Counted from the stretch's first letter, positions 24,258-34,204 are shown. The stretch is DNA of 64,000 nucleotides from Drancourtella massiliensis (GCF_016900655.1 NZ_JACJKH010000005.1:1-64000); one strand, 5' to 3'. The notes: generated by a model not told the origin, from the letters alone. A program made the numbers and translations.

Positions 24258-27200
24258 TTAATCTGCAAAATCAAACAGAGATAACTGATTGGATTCCGGA
24301 AGATTGGAAAGAAGTCCCAGTTCCGACATCTTATCAATCACCGTCTTGCTGGCCTTGGTTCTCTGTCGGAAATCATCTTTGGAAAGGTACCTGCCGTCCC
24401 TCGATGCCTGTTCCACCGCTTCTGCCGCCTTGTCTCCCATTCCATCGATACTGGAAAGGGGCGGCATCAGCTTTCCGTCCACAATCCGGAACTTGGTCGC
24501 TTTTGCCTCATAAATATCAATCGGCATAAACTCCAGACCTCGCGCATACATTTCCTGCACGATCTTCATATCTTTCATCGTATCCTGCTCTTTTTTACTC
24601 AGCCGGTCCTGTCTGCTTTTATATTCCCGGATATGGTATGCCAGTTTTTCCTTTCCCTGACACATCAGCTCATAGGAAAAGGCGTCTGCACGGATTCCAA
24701 AGTAGGCAGCATAATACGCAAGTGGATAGTTGACCTTACAGTAGGCAATCCGGTATGCCATCATAACATAGGCGGCCGCATGCGCTTTCGGGAACATATA
24801 CTTGATCTTCTTACAGGACCAGATATACCAGTCCGGTACTCCAGCCTCTTTCATCGACTCTTCAAACTCCGGCGTGAGTCCTTTTCCCTTTCGCACTTTC
24901 TCCATGATCGTAAAAGAGAGCTCACTGTCCATCCCTTTGTTGATGAGGTAAGTCATAATATCATCACGGGTACAGATCGCCGTGGAAATCGTTGCCTTTC
25001 CCTCCTGAATCAACGTCTGCGCATTATTCAGCCACACATCGGTTCCGTGGGAAAGCCCGGAAATCCGGATCAGGTCGGAGAGGGTCTTTGGCTTTGTATC
25101 TACTACCATCTGGATAACAAAGTCCGTTCCGAACTCCGGAATACCAAGGCATCCAACCGGACATCCGTCAATGTCATCCGGCGTGATGCCGAGTGCCTCC
25201 GTATTGGCAAACAGCGACATGACTTTCGGGTCATCCAGCGGAATATCTCTGGCGTCAAATACATTCTCTACGCCGTCATATTCATTGTCCATGGCGTCCG
25301 AATTGATCAGCTCCTCCAGTGTCTTGATCATGGTCGGATCATCGTGTCCCAGAATGTCAAGCTTTAATAGGTTGTGGTCAATGGAGTGGTAGTCAAAATG
25401 GGTCGTAATGATATCCGTATTCATATCATTTGCCGGATGCTGCACCGGGGTAAAGGAGTTGATGTCCTCACCGTGAGGAAGAACGATAATTCCTCCCGGA
25501 TGCTGCCCTGTACTTCTCCGGATTCCCGTACATCCCTGTACGATCCGGTCGATCTCACAGTTTCGCTTCCTGCTGCCCCGCTCTTCATAATAGTTCTTCA
25601 CAAATCCGAATGCGGTCTTGTCCGCCAGGGTACCGATGGTCCCTGCGCGGAACGTCTGCCCTTTTCCAAAGATGACTTCCGTATACTTGTGAGCGTTACT
25701 CTGATAATCTCCCGAAAAGTTCAGGTCAATATCCGGCTCTTTGTTTCCTTTAAACCCAAGGAAAGTCTCAAACGGGATATCGAACCCGTCTTTGACGAGC
25801 GGATGTCCGCATACCGGGCAGTCCTTGTCCTTCATATCCCATCCGCAGCCCCCCGCAAACGCGCGTACTTCCTCGGAATCAAAGTCACTGTAATGGCAGT
25901 GCGGACAATAATAATGCGGGCTTAACGGATTGACCTCCGTGATTCCTGCCATGGTAGCGACAAAGGAAGATCCGACTGATCCACGGGAACCAACCAGATA
26001 TCCATCCTCATTGGACTTCCATACCAGCTTCTGGGCAATAATATACATCACGGCGAATCCATTGGAGATAATGGAATGAAGCTCCCTCTCCAGCCGTTCC
26101 GTCACGACGTCCGGGAGGGGATCTCCATACATTTCATGGGCTTTTTTATAACAGATATCACGCAGGGTCTGATCGGAATTTTCAATGACCGGAGGACATT
26201 TGTCCGGTCGGACCGGAGCAATCTTTTCAATCATGTCCGCAATCTTATTCGGATTCTCGATTACAACCTCATGGGCTTTTGCCGCTCCGAGGTAGGAAAA
26301 CTCCTCCATCATCTCTTCCGTCGTATGCAGATACAACGGTGCCTGTTCATCCGCATCAGAAAAGCCTTTTCCCGCCATGATGATTCTACGGTAGACCTCG
26401 TCCTCCGGATCCAGGAAATGAACATCGCAGGTTGCCACAACCGGTTTGCAGAATTTCTCGCCAAGCCTTACAATTTTCCGGTTCAAATCCCGCAGGTCCT
26501 CCTCGCTTTTTACATTGGAAACACGGTCGCTTGCAATCATGAACCGGTTATTCCCGATCGGCTGGATTTCCAGATAATCATAGAAATTCACCAGCTTTGC
26601 GATCTGTTCTTCTGATTTTCCATTTAAGACAGCCTGGAACAGTTCGCCTGCCTCACAGGCGCTTCCGATAATCAGGCCGTCCCTGTACCGTAAAAATTCG
26701 CTCTTTGGAATTCTCGGCATTCTGGAAAAATACTGCAGGTGGGACATGGAAATCAGGCGGTACAGATTCACACGCCCGGTCTCGTTTTTCGCCAGAATGA
26801 CCGCATGGTGGGACGGAAGTTTCCGGATTGCGTCCGGATTCATGGAGCCGAAGTGATTCAGCTCTTTCAATGTAAAAATTTCCCTGTCTTTCAGCATTTC
26901 GACAAACCGGACAAAAATCTCGGCCGTCGCCTGGGCATCATCCACGGCCCGGTGATGATTTTCCAGCGAAATGTTCAGTGCCTTTGCCACAACATTCAGC
27001 TTATACTTGGAAAGAGTCGGAAGGAGCACCCGGGCGAGGGCCACCGTATCCACCGATATAAATTCCTTCTCGATCTCCTGATATCTACAGTTCTGCTCAA
27101 TAAAACTGACATCAAATCCTGCATTGTGGGCTACCAGAACCGCATCTCCCACAAAGTCCAGAAATTTTGGAAGGACTTCCTCGACAGGCTCGGCATCCAT

Positions 27201-28757
27201 CACCATGTCATCGGTAATACCGGTCAGATCCGTGATCTTAAACGGAATCGGAATCTTCGGATTGACGAAAGTACTGAAACGTTCTGTGATCGCTCCATGT
27301 TCCACCTTGACCGCTCCGATCTCGATAATCTTATCCTGAATCGGGCTGAATCCGGTCGTCTCCAGGTCAAATACCACATATGTATCCTGAAGAGTCTGGT
27401 CCTTCGCCCCCTGGGCAATCTCCGTCAGATCATCCACCAGATACGCCTCCACGCCGTAAATAATTTTAAACGGATCGTCTTTATCCAGAGATTCGATATA
27501 GTGGTTGGCATCCGGGAATGCCTGAACGACACCGTGGTCCGTAATGGCAATCGCTTTGTGTCCCCAGTCATACGCACGCTTTACAATATCTTTGACTTCC
27601 GATACCCCGTCCATATCGCTCATTTTCGTATGGCAGTGCAGCTCTACACGCTTTTCCGGGTAGAGATCCTTTCTCTGCACGGTGAAGTCACTGATTTTCC
27701 GGATTCCGCTCACAGAACCGATGGTCAGCTCCCCGTCAAATTTGTCGATCGTGGTAATCCCCTTTACTTTCAGGAATGCACCCTTTTTTATGTCGCCAAG
27801 CAGGTCCGGGAGCTGGTCGTTTCTGGCAAACATCTTGACAACGATCGTATCGGTAAAATCGGTGATGGCAAACATGAGGATCGTCTTTTCATTCCGGATC
27901 TCTCTCGTATCAAAGCTGATGACCTTTCCCCGGATGGTGATCTCGCCCATCTCACCCAACACCTGGGAGAGTTCGATCGGAGGATCATCGAAGTCACGTC
28001 CGTAAATCATGTTCGGATCATCCGATTTTCTGAAATCACGTCTGACAAACGGTTTCTTCATCTCTTTTCCAAACCGCTTTTCTTTCAATGTCTTTGGAGC
28101 AGATTTTGTTTTCTCTTCTTTTGTCCCGTTTTCTCCGGCATCCGCCTCTTCCGTATTTTTCCGTTTCTCCTTGCGGAGTGCCTCGTTTCTCTCAATAATT
28201 TCATCCACTTCTGCCTGAAGCTGAAGTTCGTTAAACTCAAGCGCGCTCTTTTTTTTCGGCGGTTGATAGCCGACTTTAATGGAAAGAGGCACATGAAAAC
28301 GGTCATTAAACACTTCGGAAAGGAGGCTTACAATCGCCTCCTTCTTTCCTTCTGCCACGATAGAATTCTGAAGCTTCAGATTCAGAACGCTGTCCTCGAA
28401 ATCATAGTCCGCATGCTCAAACATGCTTCTCTCAACGGCGCTTCTCTTCTCCAGCTCCAGAAGGATACTGTCATAATACTCGTGCATCAGGTTTTCCGGC
28501 GTATACTGCTCTGACAGCTGATAGCTCTCCAGAATCTCCACCTGGATCATCGTCCGGTCAAACAACTGGTGCTTGATAGCATATTCCAGTTCATAAATCT
28601 TCTTTTTCTGCAGAAGATGGGTGGAAAACAGATAAATCCGGATAAAATCTCTTGTTGAATTCGTTGAAACTTTCGTAACCCTGACATCTTTCAGCAGAAA
28701 TTTTGTCTCCTCCGAAAGGTTCAGAGTCGGAAACACTTCAAAAAAGTCTTTTCCCAT
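24258..28757 (-). CDS. polC: DNA polymerase III alpha subunit, PolC type
   Basis: Replicative polymerase of Firmicutes, 1499 residues. Domains in order: N-terminal domains (1-245), OB fold (GEITIRGKVISFDTREIRNE, about 270), PHP domain (ELHCHTKMSDMDGVSEV, about 372), an inserted proofreading exonuclease (VVFDLETTGFSPIQDKIIEIG about 465, HNAGFDVSFIEQN, HHRAVDDAQAT), then the polymerase core (VGSRGSVGSSFVATMAGI, the PDIDLNFSGDYQ aspartates near 1005, AHAAAYVMMAYRIAYCKV) and a final helix-hairpin-helix region. It follows ispG by 13 bases and ends with a small beta-clamp-binding motif NQLSLFDFAD. Confidence 0.98.
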   Translation of the reverse strand: MGKDFFEVFPTLNLSEETKFLLKDVRVTKVSTNSTRDFIRIYLFSTHLLQKKKIYELEYAIKHQLFDRTMIQVEILESYQLSEQYTPENLMHEYYDSILLELEKRSAVERSMFEHADYDFEDSVLNLKLQNSIVAEGKKEAIVSLLSEVFNDRFHVPLSIKVGYQPPKKKSALEFNELQLQAEVDEIIERNEALRKEKRKNTEEADAGENGTKEEKTKSAPKTLKEKRFGKEMKKPFVRRDFRKSDDPNMIYGRDFDDPPIELSQVLGEMGEITIRGKVISFDTREIRNEKTILMFAITDFTDTIVVKMFARNDQLPDLLGDIKKGAFLKVKGITTIDKFDGELTIGSVSGIRKISDFTVQRKDLYPEKRVELHCHTKMSDMDGVSEVKDIVKRAYDWGHKAIAITDHGVVQAFPDANHYIESLDKDDPFKIIYGVEAYLVDDLTEIAQGAKDQTLQDTYVVFDLETTGFSPIQDKIIEIGAVKVEHGAITERFSTFVNPKIPIPFKITDLTGITDDMVMDAEPVEEVLPKFLDFVGDAVLVAHNAGFDVSFIEQNCRYQEIEKEFISVDTVALARVLLPTLSKYKLNVVAKALNISLENHHRAVDDAQATAEIFVRFVEMLKDREIFTLKELNHFGSMNPDAIRKLPSHHAVILAKNETGRVNLYRLISMSHLQYFSRMPRIPKSEFLRYRDGLIIGSACEAGELFQAVLNGKSEEQIAKLVNFYDYLEIQPIGNNRFMIASDRVSNVKSEEDLRDLNRKIVRLGEKFCKPVVATCDVHFLDPEDEVYRRIIMAGKGFSDADEQAPLYLHTTEEMMEEFSYLGAAKAHEVVIENPNKIADMIEKIAPVRPDKCPPVIENSDQTLRDICYKKAHEMYGDPLPDVVTERLERELHSIISNGFAVMYIIAQKLVWKSNEDGYLVGSRGSVGSSFVATMAGITEVNPLSPHYYCPHCHYSDFDSEEVRAFAGGCGWDMKDKDCPVCGHPLVKDGFDIPFETFLGFKGNKEPDIDLNFSGDYQSNAHKYTEVIFGKGQTFRAGTIGTLADKTAFGFVKNYYEERGSRKRNCEIDRIVQGCTGIRRSTGQHPGGIIVLPHGEDINSFTPVQHPANDMNTDIITTHFDYHSIDHNLLKLDILGHDDPTMIKTLEELINSDAMDNEYDGVENVFDARDIPLDDPKVMSLFANTEALGITPDDIDGCPVGCLGIPEFGTDFVIQMVVDTKPKTLSDLIRISGLSHGTDVWLNNAQTLIQEGKATISTAICTRDDIMTYLINKGMDSELSFTIMEKVRKGKGLTPEFEESMKEAGVPDWYIWSCKKIKYMFPKAHAAAYVMMAYRIAYCKVNYPLAYYAAYFGIRADAFSYELMCQGKEKLAYHIREYKSRQDRLSKKEQDTMKDMKIVQEMYARGLEFMPIDIYEAKATKFRIVDGKLMPPLSSIDGMGDKAAEAVEQASRDGRYLSKDDFRQRTKASKTVIDKMSELGLLSNLPESNQLSLFDFAD

Positions 28758-28770
28758 ATGTCATACGTCC

Positions 28771-29832
28771 TCAATCTTTTTTCCAGTTCAGAAGCTCTTC
28801 CCTAAGGGCCGGGAGGAGTTCTTCTTCTTTGAGTTTTTTTACAATCTCTCCCTTTTTAATCAGGAGTCCTTCTCCGACGCCTCCGGCAATTCCGATATCG
28901 GCTTCCTTCGCCTCACCAGGTCCATTGACAACACAGCCCATGACTGCCACTTTCACATCGTCAAGCGGGATATCCTGCACCATGTCTTCCACCTGGTTTG
29001 CAAGGCCGATCAGGTCAATTCTGGTTCTGCCGCAGGTCGGACAGGAAACGACCTCGATGCCGCCCTTTTTCAGCCCCAATGTCCTTAAAATCAGCTTTGC
29101 GGATTTGACTTCTTCCAGCGGGTCTCCCGTCAGAGAGACGCGGATGGTATTTCCGATTCCCTGATAAAGAATGATTCCAAGCCCGATGGAAGATTTGATA
29201 TTGCCGGAAAGGATAGTCCCTGCTTCCGTAATACCGACGTGAAGCGGATACGGACACTGCGGAGCAAGTAGTTCATGCGCTTTGACACACATCATGACAT
29301 CAGATGCCTTAATACTGACAACCAGATTGTTGTATCCCATTTTTTCAATCATACGCACTTTATCCAGCGCGCTTTCCACCAGCCCTTCGGCCGTCACGCC
29401 ATCATATTTTTCCACAAGATTCTTTTCCAGAGAGCCGCTGTTGACTCCTACCCTGATCGGAACCTTGTATTCTTTGGCCTTCTCCACCACTTTTCTCACA
29501 CGGTCCTGATCCCCGATATTTCCCGGGTTAATACGGATCTTGTCCGCTCCGTTTTCAATGGCCGCAATGGCAAGCCGGTAGTCAAAGTGGATATCCGCCA
29601 CAAGCGGGATATGAATTCTGCGTTTGATCTCTCTGAGTGCTTCTGCAGCCTCCATTGTCGGAACGGCACACCGGATAATCTCGCAGCCTGCCCGCTCAAG
29701 AGCCAGGATCTGCTTTACCGTTGCTTCTACATCTTCTGTTTTTGTGTTTGTCATAGACTGGATGGCAACCGGATAACTGCCTCCGATCTTTACATTTCCT
29801 ATCTGAATTACTTTTGTCTGTGTGCGCAGCAT
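28771..29832 (-). CDS. ispG: 4-hydroxy-3-methylbut-2-enyl diphosphate synthase
   Basis: Seventh-step enzyme of the MEP isoprenoid pathway, 353 residues; a TIM barrel with a [4Fe-4S] cluster. Cluster ligands are in CPTCGRTRIDL (about 267-270) and CVVNGPGEA (about 302). The N-terminus QTKVIQIGNVKIGG and PVAIQSMTNTKTEDV are typical. GAGGAGG lies before the ATG. ispC and rseP, which often precede it, are absent here; polC follows directly, so ispG and polC are co-transcribed. Confidence 0.97.
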   Translation of the reverse strand: MLRTQTKVIQIGNVKIGGSYPVAIQSMTNTKTEDVEATVKQILALERAGCEIIRCAVPTMEAAEALREIKRRIHIPLVADIHFDYRLAIAAIENGADKIRINPGNIGDQDRVRKVVEKAKEYKVPIRVGVNSGSLEKNLVEKYDGVTAEGLVESALDKVRMIEKMGYNNLVVSIKASDVMMCVKAHELLAPQCPYPLHVGITEAGTILSGNIKSSIGLGIILYQGIGNTIRVSLTGDPLEEVKSAKLILRTLGLKKGGIEVVSCPTCGRTRIDLIGLANQVEDMVQDIPLDDVKVAVMGCVVNGPGEAKEADIGIAGGVGEGLLIKKGEIVKKLKEEELLPALREELLNWKKD

Positions 29833-29860
29833 ACTCTTCCTCCTCTACATGAATAAAATC

Positions 29861-29908
29861 CCCCTCTACCCAAGTCACACGTCATATCCGTTTTCCTGTA
29901 TAGAGGGG
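29861..29908 (-). terminator. Hairpin between membrane protein gene and ispG
   Basis: CCCCTCTA and TAGAGGGG pair across a 32-base loop; on the minus strand it is followed by GATTTTAT. A weak terminator for the gene ending at 29915. Confidence 0.5.
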
Positions 29909-29914
29909 AAAGTT

Positions 29915-30379
29915 CTATTTTTTATCAAATATCATCTGTTCACCGTATTCGCGGTCCGTAAGCGTCAACGTCTGCCGTTCCATGCTGTAGTCAAACGATG
30001 TCGTAAACATGGAAAGCGCTGTATCCAGAGCACTCTGGGTCAACTGTCCATCATACTGCTCCAGGATTCTGTCAATCTCACTTTGCTGCAGTCCGCCGAT
30101 CACCAGCGTCTTTTCCGTTTTATCCACCTGACAGTCCATTGTCACCGCAAGTTCCGGAACATCCTGCAGATTATCAAACTGAAGTTTAACTTTATCATCA
30201 CTTTGAATGGTCATTGTAATATTGTCATCCTGATATTCCCATGTCCCAGCAATCGGATTTCTTGCAAATGACCGGATCAGGAAGTACGCTGCAACCGCAA
30301 TGATGAGAACAGACGCTGTCCAGATTACAATCCGAAACAGGAAACTTCTCTCTTTTTCATCATTTTTGGCAATTAACAT
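29915..30379 (-). CDS. Membrane-anchored protein, unknown
   Basis: Predicted 154 residues. A basic and acidic N-terminus (NDEKER) precedes one membrane segment (IVIWTASVLIIAVAAYFLIRS, about 17-37). The remaining 110 residues would be outside and look like a small beta-barrel or lipocalin-like domain: PIAGTWEYQDDNITMTI, then alternating strands, ending TLTLTDREYGEQMIF. Such GTWEY starts are typical of copper-resistance or lipocalin-like DUF domains, but I do not assign one. ATG 30379 has GGAGG 8 bases upstream. Confidence 0.7.
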   Translation of the reverse strand: MLIAKNDEKERSFLFRIVIWTASVLIIAVAAYFLIRSFARNPIAGTWEYQDDNITMTIQSDDKVKLQFDNLQDVPELAVTMDCQVDKTEKTLVIGGLQQSEIDRILEQYDGQLTQSALDTALSMFTTSFDYSMERQTLTLTDREYGEQMIFDKK

Positions 30380-30584
30380 CCGGATTACCTCCATATTTTT
30401 CTTCTTTTATTCTAAGTAAATTATAAAATTTTTATTCATACCTGTCAACACGGGATTCGTCTCCGGCTCCTTTTAATGCTTTTCGACACATACCGATCCA
30501 TCTGTGTTCCTTTCCGACACACTTCCTGTTTTCCCCACGTTTCTATTGCTAAAATGTAGCCACACTAAAGATAGGAGGCAATAT

Positions 30585-30935
30585 ATGGGGTTTTCAGAAA
30601 GACTAAAATTGCTGCGCAGAAACGCAGACGTAACTCAGGACCAGCTAGCACAATACCTTCAGGTATCCCGATCAACCATCGCCGGATACGAGACCAAAAA
30701 CCGACAGCCAGACTATGACAAACTGTATATGATTGCGCAGTTTTTTCATGTCAGTACCGATTATCTCATTTCCGGCAAGGAGTCGCATCCGGTCGAAGTT
30801 TCTTCGTCCGGGCCTGCCATAAACGAACGGATTATTCAGTATCAGCTCAAAACTGTTTTCATGTCTCTCTCCCCGAAGTCAAAGCAGGATCTGCTGGAAT
30901 ATGCAAACCTCCTGGCTTTGAGGGACAGGCAATGA
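30585..30935 (+). CDS. XRE-family transcriptional regulator
   Basis: Predicted 116 residues. A helix-turn-helix at the N-terminus (RLKLLRRNADVTQDQLAQYL, then VSRSTIAGYETKNRQPDYDK, about residues 5-45) is of the Cro/C1 type. A short linker and a C-terminal helical region (SPKSKQDLLEYANLL) follow, which may dimerise. Start at 30585 with ATAGGAGG upstream; the open frame to the left (30504) carries no site. It faces hisC across a shared terminator. Target genes unknown. Confidence 0.88.
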   Translation: MGFSERLKLLRRNADVTQDQLAQYLQVSRSTIAGYETKNRQPDYDKLYMIAQFFHVSTDYLISGKESHPVEVSSSGPAINERIIQYQLKTVFMSLSPKSKQDLLEYANLLALRDRQ

Positions 30936-30960
30936 TCATCCATACACAATATTTCAGAAA

Positions 30961-30998
30961 TCAGGAAAGGAGGAATTTTTGATTCCTCCTTTTCCTGA
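30961..30998. terminator. Bidirectional terminator, XRE gene and hisC
   Basis: TCAGGAAAGGAGGAAT pairs with ATTCCTCCTTTTCCTGA (one bulge). Confidence 0.8.
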
Positions 30999-30999
30999 C

Positions 31000-32055
31000 T
31001 TATTCTTTCATAATCTCTTCCAACGTGTCAAAAAACTGATTCATTTCCTCATCTGTTCCGACAGTGATTCGTAAATACTGCGCGATCTCAGGCTGTTTCC
31101 AGTGTCTGACATAAATCTGCCGTTCCTTTAAAGCCTGAAACAGTTTTTCTCCATCATACTTCGGATGTTTTGCAAAAATAAAGTTTGTACTGGAATCCGG
31201 AAATTCAAATCCCAGATCCGCCAGTCTCTCTTTGCTCCATTCTCTTGTGGCGACAATCTTTTCCGTCGTCTTCCGGAAGTACTCCGTATCTTTTACCGCT
31301 TCCGTCCCGCAGACAATAGCCGGATAGGACATAGTATAGGAATTGAAAGAATACTTCACATCCTGGAGCCAGCGAATAAGCCGTTCGTTCCCTGCCGCAA
31401 ATCCGATCCGCATTCCTGCCATGGATCTGGACTTGGAAAAGGTTTGTGTCACCAGAAGATTGTCATACCTGTCAATCAGGGAAATGGCGGACGGCTTTCC
31501 TGCAAAATCGATATACGCCTCATCCACAATGACGATCACGTCCGGATTCTGCTTTAAAATCTCCTCAATCACATCCAGGCTCTCATAAATTCCCGTCGGC
31601 GCATTCGGATTCGGGAAAATGATGCCTCCGTTTTCCTTACAGTAGTCCTCTTTTCTGAGGTGCATCTTCTCATCCAGCGGACAGCATTCATACGGGATCC
31701 GGTAGAGTTCTGCCCACACCTTGTAAAAGGAATAGGTAATATCCGGAAACAGAATCGGCTTTCCGGAATTAAAAAAGGTAAGAAAGCTCATTGACAGTAC
31801 GTCATCTGATCCCACTCCTACAAAAATCTGTTCCGGTTTCACCTGGCAGTATTCGGCCAGGCTCTCTGTCAGCATGCGGATTTCCGGATCCGGATACAGA
31901 CGGAGTCTTCCGTCATCCATCTCCTTTAGTGCCCGCTCCACTCCCGGCGCAGGCGGATACGGATTTTCATTGGTATTCAGTTTGATTACTTTCTGCTGCG
32001 GCTGCTCTCCCGGAACATAAGGAGTCACCCGGCGGATATTTTCTTCCAGTCTCAT
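31000..32055 (-). CDS. hisC: Histidinol-phosphate aminotransferase
   Basis: PLP-dependent class I/II transaminase of the histidine pathway, 351 residues. Substrate and cofactor motifs: KLNTNENPYPPAPGV (about 25-39), VGVGSDDVLSMSF, FPNPNAPTG (about 147), VDEAYIDF (about 176) and the PLP lysine in TQTFSKSRSMAGMRIGF (about 205-221). No other his genes are in the window. It directly follows the aspartate-type aminotransferase, 6 bases apart, whose stop region contains its AGGAG site. Activity on aromatic amino acids is a possible alternative. Confidence 0.9.
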   Translation of the reverse strand: MRLEENIRRVTPYVPGEQPQQKVIKLNTNENPYPPAPGVERALKEMDDGRLRLYPDPEIRMLTESLAEYCQVKPEQIFVGVGSDDVLSMSFLTFFNSGKPILFPDITYSFYKVWAELYRIPYECCPLDEKMHLRKEDYCKENGGIIFPNPNAPTGIYESLDVIEEILKQNPDVIVIVDEAYIDFAGKPSAISLIDRYDNLLVTQTFSKSRSMAGMRIGFAAGNERLIRWLQDVKYSFNSYTMSYPAIVCGTEAVKDTEYFRKTTEKIVATREWSKERLADLGFEFPDSSTNFIFAKHPKYDGEKLFQALKERQIYVRHWKQPEIAQYLRITVGTDEEMNQFFDTLEEIMKE

Positions 32056-32061
32056 ACGCGT

Positions 32062-33258
32062 CTACTCCTGTCCGCGGTACTCGGCCGCAAGTTCTTCAAA
32101 TTTCGGGAGCGCACGTACAATCGTGTCGTATGCGACACAGTATGCAAGTCTGACATAGCCCGGACATCCAAAGGAGCTTCCCGGCACCATCAGAATATTG
32201 TATTTTTTCGCTCTGCTGCAGAATTCCTTTTCATCTTCCACCGGAGACTTGACAAACAGATAGAATGCTCCTTCCGGTTTAATGCAGGAAAATCCCGCCT
32301 TCTTTAACCCTTCGTACAGGGTTTCTCTGTTCTTATCATAAAAAGCGATGTCCGCCTTCTCATTCAGGCATCTTGCCACTGCTTTCTGCTGGAGTGTCGG
32401 TGCATTGACAAATCCAAGAATCCGGGTTGCTACGTTGGCAGCGGAAATTACGTCCGCACTGTCTGCCACTTCATCCGGAATCACAAGGTATCCGATCCGC
32501 TCTCCCGGAAGAGAAAGGGACTTACTGAATGAATAACCTACAATCGTATTGTCGTAATACTTTGTCAGGAATGGAACTTCGGCATCCCCGTACACAAGCT
32601 CACGGTACGGCTCGTCGGAAATCAGATAAATATCCGTTCCGTATTCCTTCTGCTTTTCCTCCATAACGGAAGCCATCTTCTTTACTGTCTCCTCGGAATA
32701 TACGACACCGGTCGGGTTGTTCGGATTGTTGACGATCACCGCTTTGGTCTTCGGCGTGATCTTCCGGGCAAACTCGTCAAGTTTTGGCTGGAATGTCTCC
32801 GTATCAGGGGAGATCTCCACAAGCACTCCGTCAAAATTGTTGACATAGCTTCTGTATTCTCCAAAATACGGCGCAAAGACAATCACTTCATCTCCCGGAT
32901 TGATCAGTGTTTTCAGAATGACATTCAGGCCGCCTGCCGCTCCTACTGTCATCGTAATATTCTTTCCTTCAAAGGAAGTTCCGAAACGCTCGTTCAGATT
33001 CTGTGCAACAGCCTCTCTGACGTCCGCATACCCTGCATTGCTGTTCGTATATCCGTGCAGCACAACCGGATCCTCCTCTTTCAGCACATCCATCATGGCG
33101 TTTGTCAACGCTTCCGGAGCCGGAATATTCGGATTTCCAAGACTGAAATCATAGACGTTTTCTGCCCCGTAAATCCCGGCAAGCCGGTTTCCTTCCTCAA
33201 ACATCGCACGGATCGCGGAACTGTTTGCCACCATCCCTTTCATCTTCTCTGCAATCAT
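32062..33258 (-). CDS. Aspartate-type PLP-dependent aminotransferase
   Basis: Class I/II aminotransferase of 398 residues. Motifs: FSLGNPNIPAPEAL near 40, TVGAAGGLNVILKTL near 105, NNPNNPTGVVYSEET (about 182), DEPYRELVY (about 218) and the PLP lysine in YSFSKSLSLPGERIGY (about 245). The sequence resembles the clostridial aspartate aminotransferase group with broad specificity. AGGAGG lies before the ATG, which overlaps the upstream stop codon (ATGA). Forms an operon with the DUF2156 gene and hisC. Confidence 0.88.
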   Translation of the reverse strand: MIAEKMKGMVANSSAIRAMFEEGNRLAGIYGAENVYDFSLGNPNIPAPEALTNAMMDVLKEEDPVVLHGYTNSNAGYADVREAVAQNLNERFGTSFEGKNITMTVGAAGGLNVILKTLINPGDEVIVFAPYFGEYRSYVNNFDGVLVEISPDTETFQPKLDEFARKITPKTKAVIVNNPNNPTGVVYSEETVKKMASVMEEKQKEYGTDIYLISDEPYRELVYGDAEVPFLTKYYDNTIVGYSFSKSLSLPGERIGYLVIPDEVADSADVISAANVATRILGFVNAPTLQQKAVARCLNEKADIAFYDKNRETLYEGLKKAGFSCIKPEGAFYLFVKSPVEDEKEFCSRAKKYNILMVPGSSFGCPGYVRLAYCVAYDTIVRALPKFEELAAEYRGQE

Positions 33259-34169
33259 TCTGATACCTCCTGTACTTTTGATAAAACTCCTTTTTCAAGC
33301 AGCATTGCCGGCTTATAGGAAAGCTTTGCTTTTCTAAGCCCCTCCTGTCCGGCATCATCCTCTCTGTTGACATAGCGGTATCCCATACATTCATGTTCCA
33401 CAAACTGCTGGTTGATCATTGTATATGCACCCGGCACATCGGCAAATGCCTTTTCAATGTGGACAACAACCGTGTCATCACTTACCGGTTCCCCGACGGT
33501 AAATGCGACAATCTTACCGTTTACACGAAGAATTCCACCTTTGAGATGCAGCTCCTGAAACAGTCTCAGAGAATTGAGCGTTACACACATCTCGCAGTTT
33601 TTCTCTTCATCTTCGTCACATCCGTTTTCGTTTCTCCATTTCAGAGCCATCTGAAAGCATTCTTCCAGATTGTCCTTTGTGAGCGGCTCATATGCCCAGT
33701 CCTCATACGTGGCCTTGAACTTATTGATGTGGTTCCGTTTACCGTGAAGCTTTTTTCCAGACAGGGTACAAAGCTTTTCCGACTCATAAATATAATCCGC
33801 CGCATCCCTGTCATATTCAATCTGGTACTTTCCCGGATACCAGCTGTCGACAAGGGCAAACTGTGCCTCGGAAAGTCCGTACATATGAAACTCTCCTCCC
33901 TGCTCCTCGCAGTGTTTCTCCATCTGCGGGATCAGTTCCCGGATTTCCTCATCCGGTCCTGCAGGCCATGCAAAACCGTACCCGCTCTCTGTCTTTTCCC
34001 GGAACAGAATAGCTTTTCCTGTAAAGGCAAAATCCAGATTATAATGTCTTCCCCAAAGCATAACTCCAAAAAATGTTCTGTCACAGCTTCTTGACGGGTA
34101 TTTCCGAAAATATTCCTTAATCAGTTCCTGATCCTTTAGCTGGACACGGTTAAATTTCCATTCATCCAT
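33255..34169 (-). CDS. DUF2156 / LPG-synthase-C-like acyltransferase-fold protein
   Basis: Predicted 304 residues. DUF2156 has a GNAT-like fold related to the domain that transfers aminoacyl groups to phosphatidylglycerol. The family pattern is seen in KKLHGKRNHINKFKATYEDW (about 140-159), GKIVAFTVGEP (about 215) and YTMINQQFVEH ... YRYVNREDDAGQEGLRKAK near the end. No membrane segments, so it is not a full lysyl-PG synthase. Its stop codon overlaps the aminotransferase start. A promoter sits unusually close to its start (see separate entry). Confidence 0.85.
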   Translation of the reverse strand: MDEWKFNRVQLKDQELIKEYFRKYPSRSCDRTFFGVMLWGRHYNLDFAFTGKAILFREKTESGYGFAWPAGPDEEIRELIPQMEKHCEEQGGEFHMYGLSEAQFALVDSWYPGKYQIEYDRDAADYIYESEKLCTLSGKKLHGKRNHINKFKATYEDWAYEPLTKDNLEECFQMALKWRNENGCDEDEEKNCEMCVTLNSLRLFQELHLKGGILRVNGKIVAFTVGEPVSDDTVVVHIEKAFADVPGAYTMINQQFVEHECMGYRYVNREDDAGQEGLRKAKLSYKPAMLLEKGVLSKVQEVSE

Positions 34170-34174
34170 ACTGT

Positions 34175-34204
34175 ATTATACCTTCTTCTTTTCCACGAAT
34201 ACAA
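34175..34204 (-). promoter_or_regulatory. Promoter almost touching the DUF2156 start codon
   Basis: Minus strand TTGTAT (34204-34199), 18-base spacer, TATAAT (34180-34175). The start codon ATG is at 34169-34167, so transcription would begin within a base or two of the start codon, giving a leaderless or nearly leaderless mRNA. The purine-rich AAGAAGAAGG upstream lies inside the spacer. Confidence 0.45.

Noticed and set aside
26739-28514. A 591-codon plus-strand open frame
   Set aside because: Lies entirely antisense to polC, has no start signal and a shadow-like composition.
30504-30584. Upstream extension of the XRE regulator
   Set aside because: No ribosome binding site, and the helix-turn-helix begins right after ATG 30585, which has ATAGGAGG.
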